A DNA stretch of 44,822 nt from a virus. Shown here in pieces: positions 1 through 6,368 of this stretch. Both the position numbers and the translations under genes were made by a program. The notes beneath the pieces were generated by a model. The model was given only the letters and a program-made list of their open reading frames with translations. It had not been told where the DNA came from and did no database searches. The stretch lies in IMG/VR virus record IMGVR_UViG_3300037261_000027, positions 1-44,822 of that record, one strand, 5' to 3'. Each line of letters opens with the position of its first letter. Position 1 is the stretch's first letter.

Positions 1-110
1 AGAACGCATCCTTTTCGGATGTAATTCATAACGGTTTGAAAATGGACTCCCAGGATTGCGGCCGTCTCATCTACGGTGAGGTATTGCGGTGATTCGGTAG
101 TTTCTGGCAT
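1..110 (-). CDS. Partial duplicate of the small HTH protein gene (window edge)
   Basis: Start codon at 110-108 on the minus strand, preceded by a GAGAGGGG ribosome binding site. The first 33 or so codons are identical to the complete copy at 44609-44797; the reading then runs into bases 1-9, which differ from the full copy. It is the same gene seen twice because the contig ends overlap, not a second gene. On the joined map it lies directly downstream of the gene at 122-670, with only 11 bp between them, so the two are probably co-transcribed. Confidence 0.6.
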   Translation of the reverse strand, partial: MPETTESPQYLTVDETAAILGVHFQTVMNYIRKGCV

Positions 111-135
111 TTTCCCCTCTCTTAATCTTGTAAAT
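10..135. repeat. Terminal direct repeat, left copy
   Basis: This 126-bp stretch is identical to 44697-44822 at the other end of the window. It is what a circular assembly with a k-mer-size overlap, or a genome with short direct terminal repeats, would give. Bases 1-9 do not match the bases before the right copy (44688-44696), so the outermost bases are either an assembly tail or a real end. The repeat carries the start of the HTH gene and the spacer before the repeat-rich gene that follows. Confidence 0.95.
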
Positions 136-670
136 GCTTGCGAAAAATGGATGCGTTCTTCTCCCCAGCAGCAGCCCCAGCAGCAGCCCCAGCAGCCCAA
201 GCAGCAGCCCCAGCAGCATCCCAAGCAGCAGCCCCAGCAGCCCCAGCAGCAGCCCCAGCAGCCCAAGCAGCAGCCCCAGCAGCAGCCCCAGCAGCCCAAG
301 CAGCAGCCCCAGCAGCCCAAGCAGCAGCCCCAGCAGCAGCCCTTTGTTCCTCGGTAATCAATCCGTTTGCAAAGTCCCGAGCCGCTTTGATTGCTTCTGA
401 TGGCCTATTATCTGAGGGATAATGCTTATTCCATATCGGCAACACTTCTTCTGCGAAATCAGCAGCTATCAATCGCGCTACTTTGTCGCAGTTCTGTTGA
501 GTGGCTCTTAATGCCCATAGTGCATCCTCGATATTGAGCGTATCGAGGATGGTAATCAAATTGATTGGTTCCGTATCCTTCACGCCTTTAAGAGATTTGC
601 GAAGTTTACGATACGATCCTTCACACGCTCCAGATTTGCGGAGAAGGCGAAATGTAGTAGTGAGTTGCAT
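122..670 (-). CDS. Imm5-like phage protein with long Ala/Gly/Trp repeat tail
   Basis: 182 residues from ATG at 670-668. I chose this start over the longer frame because AGGGGAAC lies just upstream and a palindromic operator sits at 687-700. Residues 1-110 form a compact helical domain containing motifs such as KSGACEG, EEVLPIWNKHYP and DNRPSEAIKAARDFA, which recur in a family common in phages and bacteria and annotated as putative immunity protein. From about residue 112 the protein becomes an almost pure AAAWAAGAAAG repeat, then a short C-terminus with EKNASIFRKHL. The role is unknown; the name does not prove an immunity function. The repeat DNA is likely to vary in length between isolates. 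The gene begins a leftward unit with the HTH gene of the window ends. Confidence 0.85.
   Translation of the reverse strand: MQLTTTFRLLRKSGACEGSYRKLRKSLKGVKDTEPINLITILDTLNIEDALWALRATQQNCDKVARLIAADFAEEVLPIWNKHYPSDNRPSEAIKAARDFANGLITEEQRAAAGAAAWAAGAAAWAAGAAAGAAAWAAGAAAGAAGAAAWDAAGAAAWAAGAAAGAAAGEKNASIFRKHLQD
164..342. repeat. Imperfect tandem repeat of CAGCAGCCC units
   Basis: About 180 bp of near-perfect 9- and 12-bp units (CAGCAGCCC, CAGCAGCCCCAG, with AAG variants). On the minus strand it codes for the Ala/Gly/Trp tail of the 122-670 protein. All three plus-strand frames are open here only because of the repeat (poly PQQ, SPSSS and AAP readings), and none is a gene. Confidence 0.95.
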
Positions 671-686
671 GTGTTCCCCTTTTTTG

Positions 687-700
687 GTGCGATATTGCAC
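687..700. promoter_or_regulatory. Palindromic operator copy 1 (GTGCGATATTGCAC)
   Basis: One base from the perfect palindrome GTGCGATATCGCAC found at 40785 and 44267. It ends 16 bp before the start codon of the leftward gene at 670. The matching position in front of two other minus-strand genes suggests a repressor or ParB-type binding site that covers the start region of each message. Confidence 0.75.
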
Positions 701-723
701 TACTTTTGAGAGCGATCTGTTTT

Positions 724-759
724 GCCGGCAGGATACCCGGTGTATGGCATCCTGCCGGC
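724..759. repeat. Perfect 11-bp inverted repeat
   Basis: GCCGGCAGGAT at 724-734 pairs exactly with ATCCTGCCGGC at 749-759 around a 14-base loop. It lies between the end of the 782-988 gene and the operator of the next leftward gene. There is no U-run on the exit side in either direction, so it is not a canonical intrinsic terminator. It may be an RNA processing or stability hairpin, or a protein binding site. Confidence 0.8.
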
Positions 760-781
760 GCGTCACGGGGCAAGGTGGAGG

Positions 782-988
782 CTAGAACGGTACCTGTTCG
801 ATGGTGGTATATCCACCTTCTGTACCGCGACGGTGAATCTCGAACCGTTCCGGCGCTATCCACGATTCTGCAGGTCCGACCGCGATATAGTTCTGGATCA
901 ACTCCTTCGCCTCATAAACCGAGGCGACTTCCCCGACGATCTGAAACCCATCCAATCCATCAATGCAAACCAGAATTCCGTAGCTCAT
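782..988 (-). CDS. Small hypothetical phage protein (68 aa)
   Basis: ATG at 988-986 with AAAGGAG at ideal spacing upstream. The 68 residues include GLDGFQIVGEVASVYEAKEL and FEIHRRG, giving a compact alpha/beta look. Short proteins of this type recur in phage early regions, but I know of no assigned function. It is the middle of a leftward string of three small genes (1390-1623, 1073-1276, 782-988), each with its own strong ribosome binding site. The 84 bp before the next gene contain only a small hairpin (GCGG/CCGC near 1032). Confidence 0.75.
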   Translation of the reverse strand: MSYGILVCIDGLDGFQIVGEVASVYEAKELIQNYIAVGPAESWIAPERFEIHRRGTEGGYTTIEQVPF

Positions 989-1072
989 TGGCGTTTCTCC
1001 TTTGTTGGCTGTTGGCTGTTCCTTGGGTGTGCTGCGGTTGATCCGCTTACGGTAAGGACCGCGCGGGGGAGG

Positions 1073-1276
1073 TTAAAGGCTGACGTATTGATCGTTGCGC
1101 CATACCTGCAATAGCTGGCGGCAAGGAAGTTGCTCTATGCTCCGCGCAGCTTGGCGGTAGGCATCGTCATCATCTTTAGCGCCGATCATCACAAATCCAA
1201 AAGGACCGTTGTAGCGATACGACACAAAGCCACGATCTGCGCAAGGTTTTTCCCAATATGGACGCTGCTCAAACAT
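1073..1276 (-). CDS. Small hypothetical protein (67 aa)
   Basis: ATG at 1276-1274 preceded by AAGGAG. The sequence has YRYNGPFGFVMIGAKDDDDA near the middle and an amphipathic helix after it (YRQAARSIEQL). No family recognised. The strong ribosome binding site and the neighbouring genes of similar size make it a likely accessory or host-takeover gene; that role is inferred from position only. Confidence 0.7.
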   Translation of the reverse strand: MFEQRPYWEKPCADRGFVSYRYNGPFGFVMIGAKDDDDAYRQAARSIEQLPCRQLLQVWRNDQYVSL

Positions 1277-1389
1277 TTTTACTTCTCCTTATTTGGTTGA
1301 TTACCGCTCTTGATCTGTCTGGCGGGTTACGTACCGCCCGAGGTTACCAACCTCACGCTCCACTTACCGTGGATGCGGCTCGGCGGAGA

Positions 1390-1623
1390 TTACTCCAAAA
1401 CAATCTTCGGCTGGTGCTGTGCGATGAAGTTTTTTACAGCGATCTCGCCACGCGCTTTAGCCGCTGGATATGCAAACCGCGCCTTGCGTGCCGCTTGCCA
1501 CGCACCTTGGTAAATCCCTGCCAACCTTTCAGTATCGGAATCACTGAGGCCGATTGCGCGCTCAATCAAGGAGGGCTTGCTCGCCTTCCACGCTTCCACC
1601 ATTTCCATCTGCTCGTTTGCCAT
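1390..1623 (-). CDS. Small hypothetical helical protein (77 aa)
   Basis: ATG at 1623-1621, upstream GGAG. Contains WKASKPSLIERAIGLSDSD and QGAWQAARKARFAYPAAKA, mostly helical with a basic middle. First gene of the leftward accessory string, so its upstream region (1624-1790) should hold the promoter for the string. No family recognised. The 113 bp between it and the next gene (1277-1389) show no gene. Confidence 0.7.
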   Translation of the reverse strand: MANEQMEMVEAWKASKPSLIERAIGLSDSDTERLAGIYQGAWQAARKARFAYPAAKARGEIAVKNFIAQHQPKIVLE

Positions 1624-1667
1624 TTTTCGTTCTCCATGAGGCCGGTTGCCTCTGATGTATTTAAGGT

Positions 1668-1720
1668 ATTATCATTATCAAAGGTTGTCAAGGATTATTA
1701 TCGATTATCAGAGATTATTT
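1668..1720. promoter_or_regulatory. Divergent control region with repeated ATTATC motifs
   Basis: AT-rich spacer between the leftward string and the rightward packaging genes. ATTATC occurs at 1668, 1674, 1697 and 1704, and GATTAT is repeated on the same stretch. On the minus strand a TTGACA (1691-1686) is followed 17 bases later by TACCTT, a possible promoter for the leftward genes. On the plus strand TACAAT at 1749-1754 is a weak candidate -10 for the terminase operon. The repeats look like operator half sites. Confidence 0.45.
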
Positions 1721-1791
1721 TAGCTATTAATCAAATTCCCCTACGTTGTACAATCCAACCAGAGATGAAACACCCAATAAGGAGCGCACAT

Positions 1792-2250
1792 ATGCCACCC
1801 GGGAGACCATCAATCAGATCAGAAGCTATTGAAAACGCAATCCTGGATGGGCTTGCAAATGGAATACCGCTCACAACTATATGCCGCAAAAAAGGGATGC
1901 CAGGAACATCTACAGTATTTAGATGGGAAGCCGAGGATGAAACATTTCGGGACAATATCACGCGTGCACGTGAGAAATCAGCAGACTTTTACTCTCATCA
2001 AATCATCGAGATAGCAGATGAAAAGCCCACTCATGAAGTGCCAGATCCAGATGGTGGAGTGAGCGTGCGGATTGATCCTGCTGGTATCCAGCGCAACAAG
2101 CTGCGGATCGAGACGCGCATCAAAATGATGCAAATGCTCAAGCGTAAGACGTACGGCGACAAGTCCACGGTGGCGCTCACAGGCGAGGATGGCGGTCCGG
2201 TCAAGTTTATTTTGGAGCGAATTGGCGGTGAACCTACCAAACCAGAGTGA
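1792..2250 (+). CDS. terS: Terminase small subunit (Sf6 gp1-like)
   Basis: 152 residues. The frame is open further upstream, but the ATG at 1792 has AAGGAG seven bases before it and begins the family-typical MPPGRPS. The N-terminal half has the helix-turn-helix pattern GIPLTTICRKKGMPGTSTVF followed by RWEAEDETFRDNITRAREK, and the C-terminal part has KLRIETRIKMMQML and KTYGDKSTV. This matches Sf6-type small terminases, which recognise packaging-site DNA and recruit the large subunit. The large subunit follows two genes later, as is usual. Length is normal for the family (about 140-180). Confidence 0.88.
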   Translation: MPPGRPSIRSEAIENAILDGLANGIPLTTICRKKGMPGTSTVFRWEAEDETFRDNITRAREKSADFYSHQIIEIADEKPTHEVPDPDGGVSVRIDPAGIQRNKLRIETRIKMMQMLKRKTYGDKSTVALTGEDGGPVKFILERIGGEPTKPE

Positions 2251-2255
2251 TTTTT

Positions 2256-2294
2256 GGGTACGTTTTACCCGCCTAATCTGGGTATAATGTACCC
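2256..2294 (+). promoter_or_regulatory. Tandem GGGTA-N5-TACCC operators overlapping a TATAAT promoter
   Basis: Two 15-bp inverted repeats, 2256-2270 and 2280-2294, both GGGTA-N5-TACCC, with centres 24 bp apart. The spacer of the second copy completes a consensus TATAAT (2283-2288). The first copy covers the -35 zone. The ATG of the next gene starts at 2295, about where transcription from this -10 would start, and no ribosome binding site is present. The message is therefore probably leaderless and repressible. Confidence 0.65.
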
Positions 2295-2588
2295 ATGGCA
2301 ATCATCACAGCACGGTATTGGCAGTGCGACGTTTGCGGTTATTGTTGGCCGTACAGCGAGAGCATTACCCCAGATAGGTGCCGGTCTAAGGATTGCCGCA
2401 GCCGGAAGTTCAACAACGGAGGGGGATCTGGTTTTAGGCGACCAGATTTAAATGACACGGCGACAACAGTGCGCCCCCGCTCCACTAGTTTGGAAATAGC
2501 GGATAATGCGCTGGCGATTGATCCGGTGGATACGGTAATCCCCGGCCACCATCCAAGGTGCAAGTGCTCTATCTGTGATCCAAAGTGA
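2295..2588 (+). CDS. Zinc-ribbon-like small protein, probably leaderless
   Basis: 97 residues. The N-terminus holds WQCDVCGYCW followed by RCRSKDCRSRKF, a four-or-more cysteine zinc ribbon, and the C-terminus has a second cluster, HPRCKCSIC. The middle is polar and likely disordered. There is no Shine-Dalgarno sequence: the ATG abuts the TATAAT promoter and operator pair. Function is unknown; a DNA- or RNA-binding regulator is the simplest guess. It interrupts the terminase pair, so it may be an independently controlled insert. Confidence 0.7.
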   Translation: MAIITARYWQCDVCGYCWPYSESITPDRCRSKDCRSRKFNNGGGSGFRRPDLNDTATTVRPRSTSLEIADNALAIDPVDTVIPGHHPRCKCSICDPK

Positions 2589-2610
2589 TATCCTCTATCC
2601 GAGGTGATCC

Positions 2611-2961
2611 ATGGCAGCTTACAACGCAACATCCCCGGCGGCACTTGCCCCAGGTGAGTCGATCACGCTGAGCAATGCCTCGTTAGGCGCATCAGTCCTG
2701 ACACAGCAGGTGGGCATCGGGCCGGTCAACGGGTACAACGATGTGCTCACGCTTTTCAACTATTCCGCGGTCGCCCTGACTGTAAACGTCTCGCCCGACG
2801 ATGCCAATCAAGCCAGCTACCTGCCGCTCAAGTCCACTGACGGCCTAGTGGCGCTTACCTGCGCAGCCAACTCTGCGATCTCGTTTACCACTTCGGCCGC
2901 ATTTGTGGCTATCGGCGTGGCCAGTGATCCGGGCGCAACCAATATCATCCTGAGCCGATGA
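2611..2961 (+). CDS. Small beta-rich putative structural protein (116 aa)
   Basis: ATG at 2611 with GAGGTGA upstream. Rich in Ala, Ser, Thr, Val and Asn, with LAPGESITLSN, LTLFNYSAVALTVNVSP and a C-terminal SAAFVAIGVASDPGATN. This is an alternating beta pattern typical of capsid decoration or small virion proteins. The last four bases overlap the start of the large terminase gene (ATGA-type coupling). No named family recognised. Confidence 0.65.
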   Translation: MAAYNATSPAALAPGESITLSNASLGASVLTQQVGIGPVNGYNDVLTLFNYSAVALTVNVSPDDANQASYLPLKSTDGLVALTCAANSAISFTTSAAFVAIGVASDPGATNIILSR

Positions 2962-5486
2962 GGGAGCCCTTAAAGCTACGCTTGCAGCCAAAGCAAGCCG
3001 CGCTCATGGACGCCATGGAACTCCTCGGACTAGATATCCCTACCACTATCGGATGGGGTGGTAGCCGAGGAGCTGCCAAGTCTGGAGGTTTGAGGCGTGT
3101 CTGTCTGGCTCGTCGCATGGCTCACCCCGGTACAAAGGCTGTCATAATTCGCAGGGTTTACAAGGATGTCAAAGAGAACCATATCGATAAATACCTCGAA
3201 GAGTACCCGATTCTGCGCGAATACTACAGCATCAGCAATGAGACAATCACAATCCCAACATCGGGCGCCCCATCCCCGATCCTGTTTCGATACGCCGAGA
3301 ATCTGGAGTCAGTCAAGCGTCAGTTCATGGGACCAGAGTACTACGACATATTCCTTGATCAGGCCGAGCAGTTCTCAGAGCAGGAACTCAGGATCATCAA
3401 GACCACCAATCGCGCACCCAACCGCAAGCAGGGTGAGTGCAAGATGGCGCTTTTCTTCAATCCCGGCGGTATTGGTACCGAGTATCTGCGGCGCATCTTC
3501 TGGCAGAAGCGGTTCGAAGGGTCAGAGCGTTCGTGCGATTACCAGTTCATTCAGGCTTATGGGTGGGACAACTATGTATGGTTTGATGGACTTGGATACT
3601 CCGAAAAGGAATTCTATGCTCTTTCAAGCGATGAGAGGTTCGAGCTATTCATCACCAAAACGCAGTACGGCAGGGATCTGAATGCGCTTCCCAAGGCTCT
3701 GAGGGCAGGTCACTTACTCGGAAATTTCGAGTCGTTCGAGGGTCAGTATTACGCTGGCGTATGGGATGAGTCGCGTCAGATCCTCACAGATAGGCAGGTA
3801 GACGATCTATTACAGCCGTGGTGGACATGCTGGATAGCTATCGACTGGGGATTCGCTCACCACGCTTGCGCTCTCTGGTTTGCGTCTGGCAAGGTCAATC
3901 CGGCAAGGTTTAAGGCTGTTTTCGGGGTGGAAGTATCTCACGAGATTGAGGTGGTAGTCTGCTACCGGGAACTGGTGGTGAGCGAGACAGAGGAGCAGGA
4001 TCTGGCAGGGCAGATCGTTGACAACACTCCATCGTCAGAGCGCAAACTCATCAAGTCCATATTCCTCAGCCCTGACGCATGGCAAAAGCGGGGAAGCGCC
4101 AACGCCATCGCCGACACGATGAGTGATGTGTTCCGCAAAGGATCGCTTCCGATGGCGTACCCTGCCCAAGATGAGCGCATCGGAGGTTGGCGTCTTCTTT
4201 ACTCGCTATTCAGGTCTAGCCATGATGCCTATGAGAAGGATTATGAGCAACATAATGAACTGCTTACGCCGATGCTTTTTATCAGCCCATTGTGCTGCAA
4301 TGTGATGGAAGCGGTTCCTCTGGCGATGCGCGACGACAAGCACCCAGGGAGGCTCGAAGACGTTCTAAAGACCCCAACCAAGGCCGATGATGTGCTAGAT
4401 TGCTTTGCGGGGAACACTCAGGTTTATTGCGAGTATGGCCCGAAGCGCATAGATCAAGTGCAACCAGGGGATATGGTATGGACTCGCGCTGGATTGCGCC
4501 CCGTTGTGCAGCAATGGAAGGTACGAAAGAACGCTAGAATCGTGCGTGCCACGTTCTCAGACGGGACACAGATTCAATGCACTCCAGAGCACAGATTCCT
4601 CACACAGCGTGGATTCGTGCCTATCGATACTTTGCGATACGATGATATACTTATGTCATGGACAGCATTGAATTCAATGGCAGGAAGTATACAAGAAACA
4701 AAGCAGGATACTACCGCGCTAGCAGACGTTTCTATCACCGCGACCTGTGGGCAAGCATCCACGGACCAATACCACCAAAGCATCACATCCACCATCGAGA
4801 TGAAGACCGAGAAAACAACTCAATCGAGAATCTGGAGTGCCTCCCCGGAGCAAAGCATCTCAGCGACCACCACAAAGGGAAATGCACAGACGCGATGCGA
4901 GCAAATCTTGATCGAATCCGAACCTTGGCATCTATCTGGCACGGAACCGATGCAGGAAGGGCGTGGCATAGTTCCAACGCAAAGGGCCGGACTCTTCCGC
5001 GAACTGATCGGATATGCGAAGTATGCAGTACGAGTTATTCAGGGATTTATCGGCAAAGATTCTGCTCCAATGCCTGCAAATCTCGCTTCCGCCGCGCCTC
5101 ACTTTTGGACGACGTCCTTCGCAAATGCGCTGTCTGCGGTTCTTTCTTCCGCATCGATAGATATTCAAGGCAAAGGACTTGCGGTCGGTTATGCGGTTCG
5201 GCTTCTGCGGCTGGAAAATTGCGGATTCGAGGACGTTTACGACCTTGAAATTGAAGGCAAGCACGAATTCTTTGCGAATGGGATTCTAGCTCACAATTGT
5301 CTCCGGTATGGTGTAGCGAGTATGCTTTCTCCGAAGGTTTCCGCTCCTATTTCCGTGCAAGCAAAGGAGCTTTGGGATAGACTTCCAGCAGAGAATCCCG
5401 AGCAGGTTCAAGGCAGGGCGATGGCAATGCTCAAGTTCGAACACGATGCGCGGAAGACCAAAAGGAGGGCAACATGGGCACATTGA
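2958..5486 (+). CDS. terL: Terminase large subunit interrupted by an intein
   Basis: 842-residue precursor. The ATPase has a Walker A-like GGSRGAAKS (residues 34-42) and Walker B YDIFLDQAEQ (129-138). The nuclease has IAIDWG (293-298) and the final acidic motif KADDVLD (475-481). An intein (residues 482-780) follows directly, and the frame resumes with CLRYGVASM (781 onward). Removing it leaves a 543-residue enzyme, normal for a headful or cohesive-end packaging motor that cuts concatemers and pumps DNA into the prohead using ATP. The intein splits the metal-binding nuclease motif, so the nuclease should be inactive until splicing. Start ATG overlaps the previous gene by four bases; the end overlaps the next gene by 13. 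Confidence 0.93.
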   Translation: MREPLKLRLQPKQAALMDAMELLGLDIPTTIGWGGSRGAAKSGGLRRVCLARRMAHPGTKAVIIRRVYKDVKENHIDKYLEEYPILREYYSISNETITIPTSGAPSPILFRYAENLESVKRQFMGPEYYDIFLDQAEQFSEQELRIIKTTNRAPNRKQGECKMALFFNPGGIGTEYLRRIFWQKRFEGSERSCDYQFIQAYGWDNYVWFDGLGYSEKEFYALSSDERFELFITKTQYGRDLNALPKALRAGHLLGNFESFEGQYYAGVWDESRQILTDRQVDDLLQPWWTCWIAIDWGFAHHACALWFASGKVNPARFKAVFGVEVSHEIEVVVCYRELVVSETEEQDLAGQIVDNTPSSERKLIKSIFLSPDAWQKRGSANAIADTMSDVFRKGSLPMAYPAQDERIGGWRLLYSLFRSSHDAYEKDYEQHNELLTPMLFISPLCCNVMEAVPLAMRDDKHPGRLEDVLKTPTKADDVLDCFAGNTQVYCEYGPKRIDQVQPGDMVWTRAGLRPVVQQWKVRKNARIVRATFSDGTQIQCTPEHRFLTQRGFVPIDTLRYDDILMSWTALNSMAGSIQETKQDTTALADVSITATCGQASTDQYHQSITSTIEMKTEKTTQSRIWSASPEQSISATTTKGNAQTRCEQILIESEPWHLSGTEPMQEGRGIVPTQRAGLFRELIGYAKYAVRVIQGFIGKDSAPMPANLASAAPHFWTTSFANALSAVLSSASIDIQGKGLAVGYAVRLLRLENCGFEDVYDLEIEGKHEFFANGILAHNCLRYGVASMLSPKVSAPISVQAKELWDRLPAENPEQVQGRAMAMLKFEHDARKTKRRATWAH
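4401..5297 (+). other. Intein within the large terminase (residues 482-780)
   Basis: 299 residues. Block A begins CFAGNTQVYCEYG with RIDQVQPGDMVWT; block B is TPEHRFLT (542-549); blocks F/G are EDVYDLEIEGKHEFFANG and ILAHN, with penultimate His779, final Asn780 and Cys781 as the first downstream residue. All residues needed for standard Cys1 splicing are present. About 88 N-terminal and 26 C-terminal residues look like splicing domain. The 180 or so residues between are Ser/Thr/Ala/Gln-rich and resemble no endonuclease in this frame. That stretch is instead the coding DNA of an HNH nuclease in another frame (4658-5248). Confidence 0.92.
4658..5248 (+). CDS. HNH homing endonuclease nested out of frame inside the intein
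   Basis: 196 residues, read two bases out of phase with the terminase frame. ATG at 4658 is the only possible start because a stop lies in this frame at 4643-4645. Residues 8-70 match the phage HNH homing nuclease pattern: RKYTRNKAGYYRASRR, then HHIHHRDEDRENNSIENL, then KHLSDHH, supplying the His-Asn-His active site. The C-terminal half has two zinc-type clusters: CEVC with CSNAC, and CAVC with CGRLC, as in many free-standing HNH enzymes. It stops 49 bases before the intein end, overlapping splicing block F. No good ribosome binding site is visible, so expression may depend on reinitiation, frameshifting or weak internal initiation. It presumably cuts intein-free terminase genes to spread the element. 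Confidence 0.85.
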   Translation: MDSIEFNGRKYTRNKAGYYRASRRFYHRDLWASIHGPIPPKHHIHHRDEDRENNSIENLECLPGAKHLSDHHKGKCTDAMRANLDRIRTLASIWHGTDAGRAWHSSNAKGRTLPRTDRICEVCSTSYSGIYRQRFCSNACKSRFRRASLLDDVLRKCAVCGSFFRIDRYSRQRTCGRLCGSASAAGKLRIRGRLRP

Positions 5487-5818
5487 TTCTAAGTTTGGCG
5501 CTGGCGGTGGTATCGGCGGTTGCCGGTATTGCGGTGCTTGAAGTGTTCAGGCTGCGGATTTCAGTAAAAGACTGGGAACAGACTGTAAAGGGGATGGGTG
5601 AGGCCCATAAAAAGGATCTGATCGAAGCCCACAATGAGATTGAAGCAATGCGCACGAGGGCTATACTGGCAGAGAAGAGGCTTCGTCAGGAAGGGCCTAC
5701 ATCTGGTATCCCCAAGGCTCGAAGCGCATCCAGTATCCGGTCCATGAATGATAGGTACAATGAAGATGTGATTGAGAAGGAACAAGAGCGGCTGGCAAAT
5801 ACCAGTTCGCGGGTTTGA
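5474..5818 (+). CDS. Small membrane-anchored coiled-coil protein (114 aa)
   Basis: ATG at 5474 with a strong AAAAGGAGG, inside the last 13 bases of the terminase gene. Residues 2-25 form one hydrophobic segment (LILSLALAVVSAVAGIAVL). The rest is charged and helical (AHNEIEAMRTRAILAEKRL), with a polar tail. Possibly a lysis accessory or a membrane-associated assembly factor; nothing in the sequence decides. No family recognised. Confidence 0.7.
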   Translation: MGTLILSLALAVVSAVAGIAVLEVFRLRISVKDWEQTVKGMGEAHKKDLIEAHNEIEAMRTRAILAEKRLRQEGPTSGIPKARSASSIRSMNDRYNEDVIEKEQERLANTSSRV

Positions 5819-5827
5819 GGAGACGAT

Positions 5828-6316
5828 ATGCCGCGTGATGCAGGTGGTAATTTCCATGTCGGAGGGCTTCGGCCCTTAGGTAAAGAAGGCAAGTTGCCGA
5901 TGGGTAAACCAAAGGAAAAAGCGGCAGTTGCTGGTCCCCCCGATCATGTCAATGGGAACGGAACGAGCAGCGAAAAGGTTACCACTGTTCATGAACACGG
6001 TGATGGAACCTTCCACACCGATCCTGACGGCAAGCAACATGCCAACATCGGAGAGTTGCACGCACATCTTTCCAGCGTCCACGGCGAACCAGGAGCGAAG
6101 CATTTCCACGCACACACTGATGGAATGTCGGCGCATTCGCATTCGGTTGAGTCTGGTGGAGAGTCAGATAACCGGGATCATGACCCGGACAACCTTGAAG
6201 CGTTGAAATCCCACATGAACGAATTCCTCGACGAAGAGGGAAATGAACCCAAAGAGTCTGGTGGTGAGGCAGGTGAAACTGACTCGCACGAGGGCTTGAT
6301 GGGATTCCAAGGGTAG
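5828..6316 (+). CDS. Histidine- and acid-rich hypothetical protein (162 aa)
   Basis: ATG at 5828 after GAGGAGAC. Low-complexity and hydrophilic: the middle has repeated His with Asp/Gly (TVHEHGDGTFHTDPDGKQHA, AKHFHAHTDGMSAHSHS), and the end is Glu/Gly/Ser-rich. The His clusters could bind metal. Similar His-rich, probably disordered proteins occur in virion modules of some phages, but I cannot name a family. Lies between terminase and virion genes. Confidence 0.65.
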   Translation: MPRDAGGNFHVGGLRPLGKEGKLPMGKPKEKAAVAGPPDHVNGNGTSSEKVTTVHEHGDGTFHTDPDGKQHANIGELHAHLSSVHGEPGAKHFHAHTDGMSAHSHSVESGGESDNRDHDPDNLEALKSHMNEFLDEEGNEPKESGGEAGETDSHEGLMGFQG

Positions 6317-6368
6317 CCGACTGGTCGAAGGACTGACCAGCGGAGCAGGAGAACCATAGGGGTGATAC

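Noticed and set aside
164-342. CRISPR-like array
   Set aside because: Units are 9-12 bp without spacers and code for a protein tail.
76-422. Three plus-strand frames of PQQ, SPSSS and AAP repeats
   Set aside because: Products of the tandem repeat in frames opposite the real minus-strand gene.
1258-1791. N-terminal extension of the small terminase
   Set aside because: Antisense to accessory genes and the divergent control region; the ATG at 1792 has the ribosome binding site and family-typical start.
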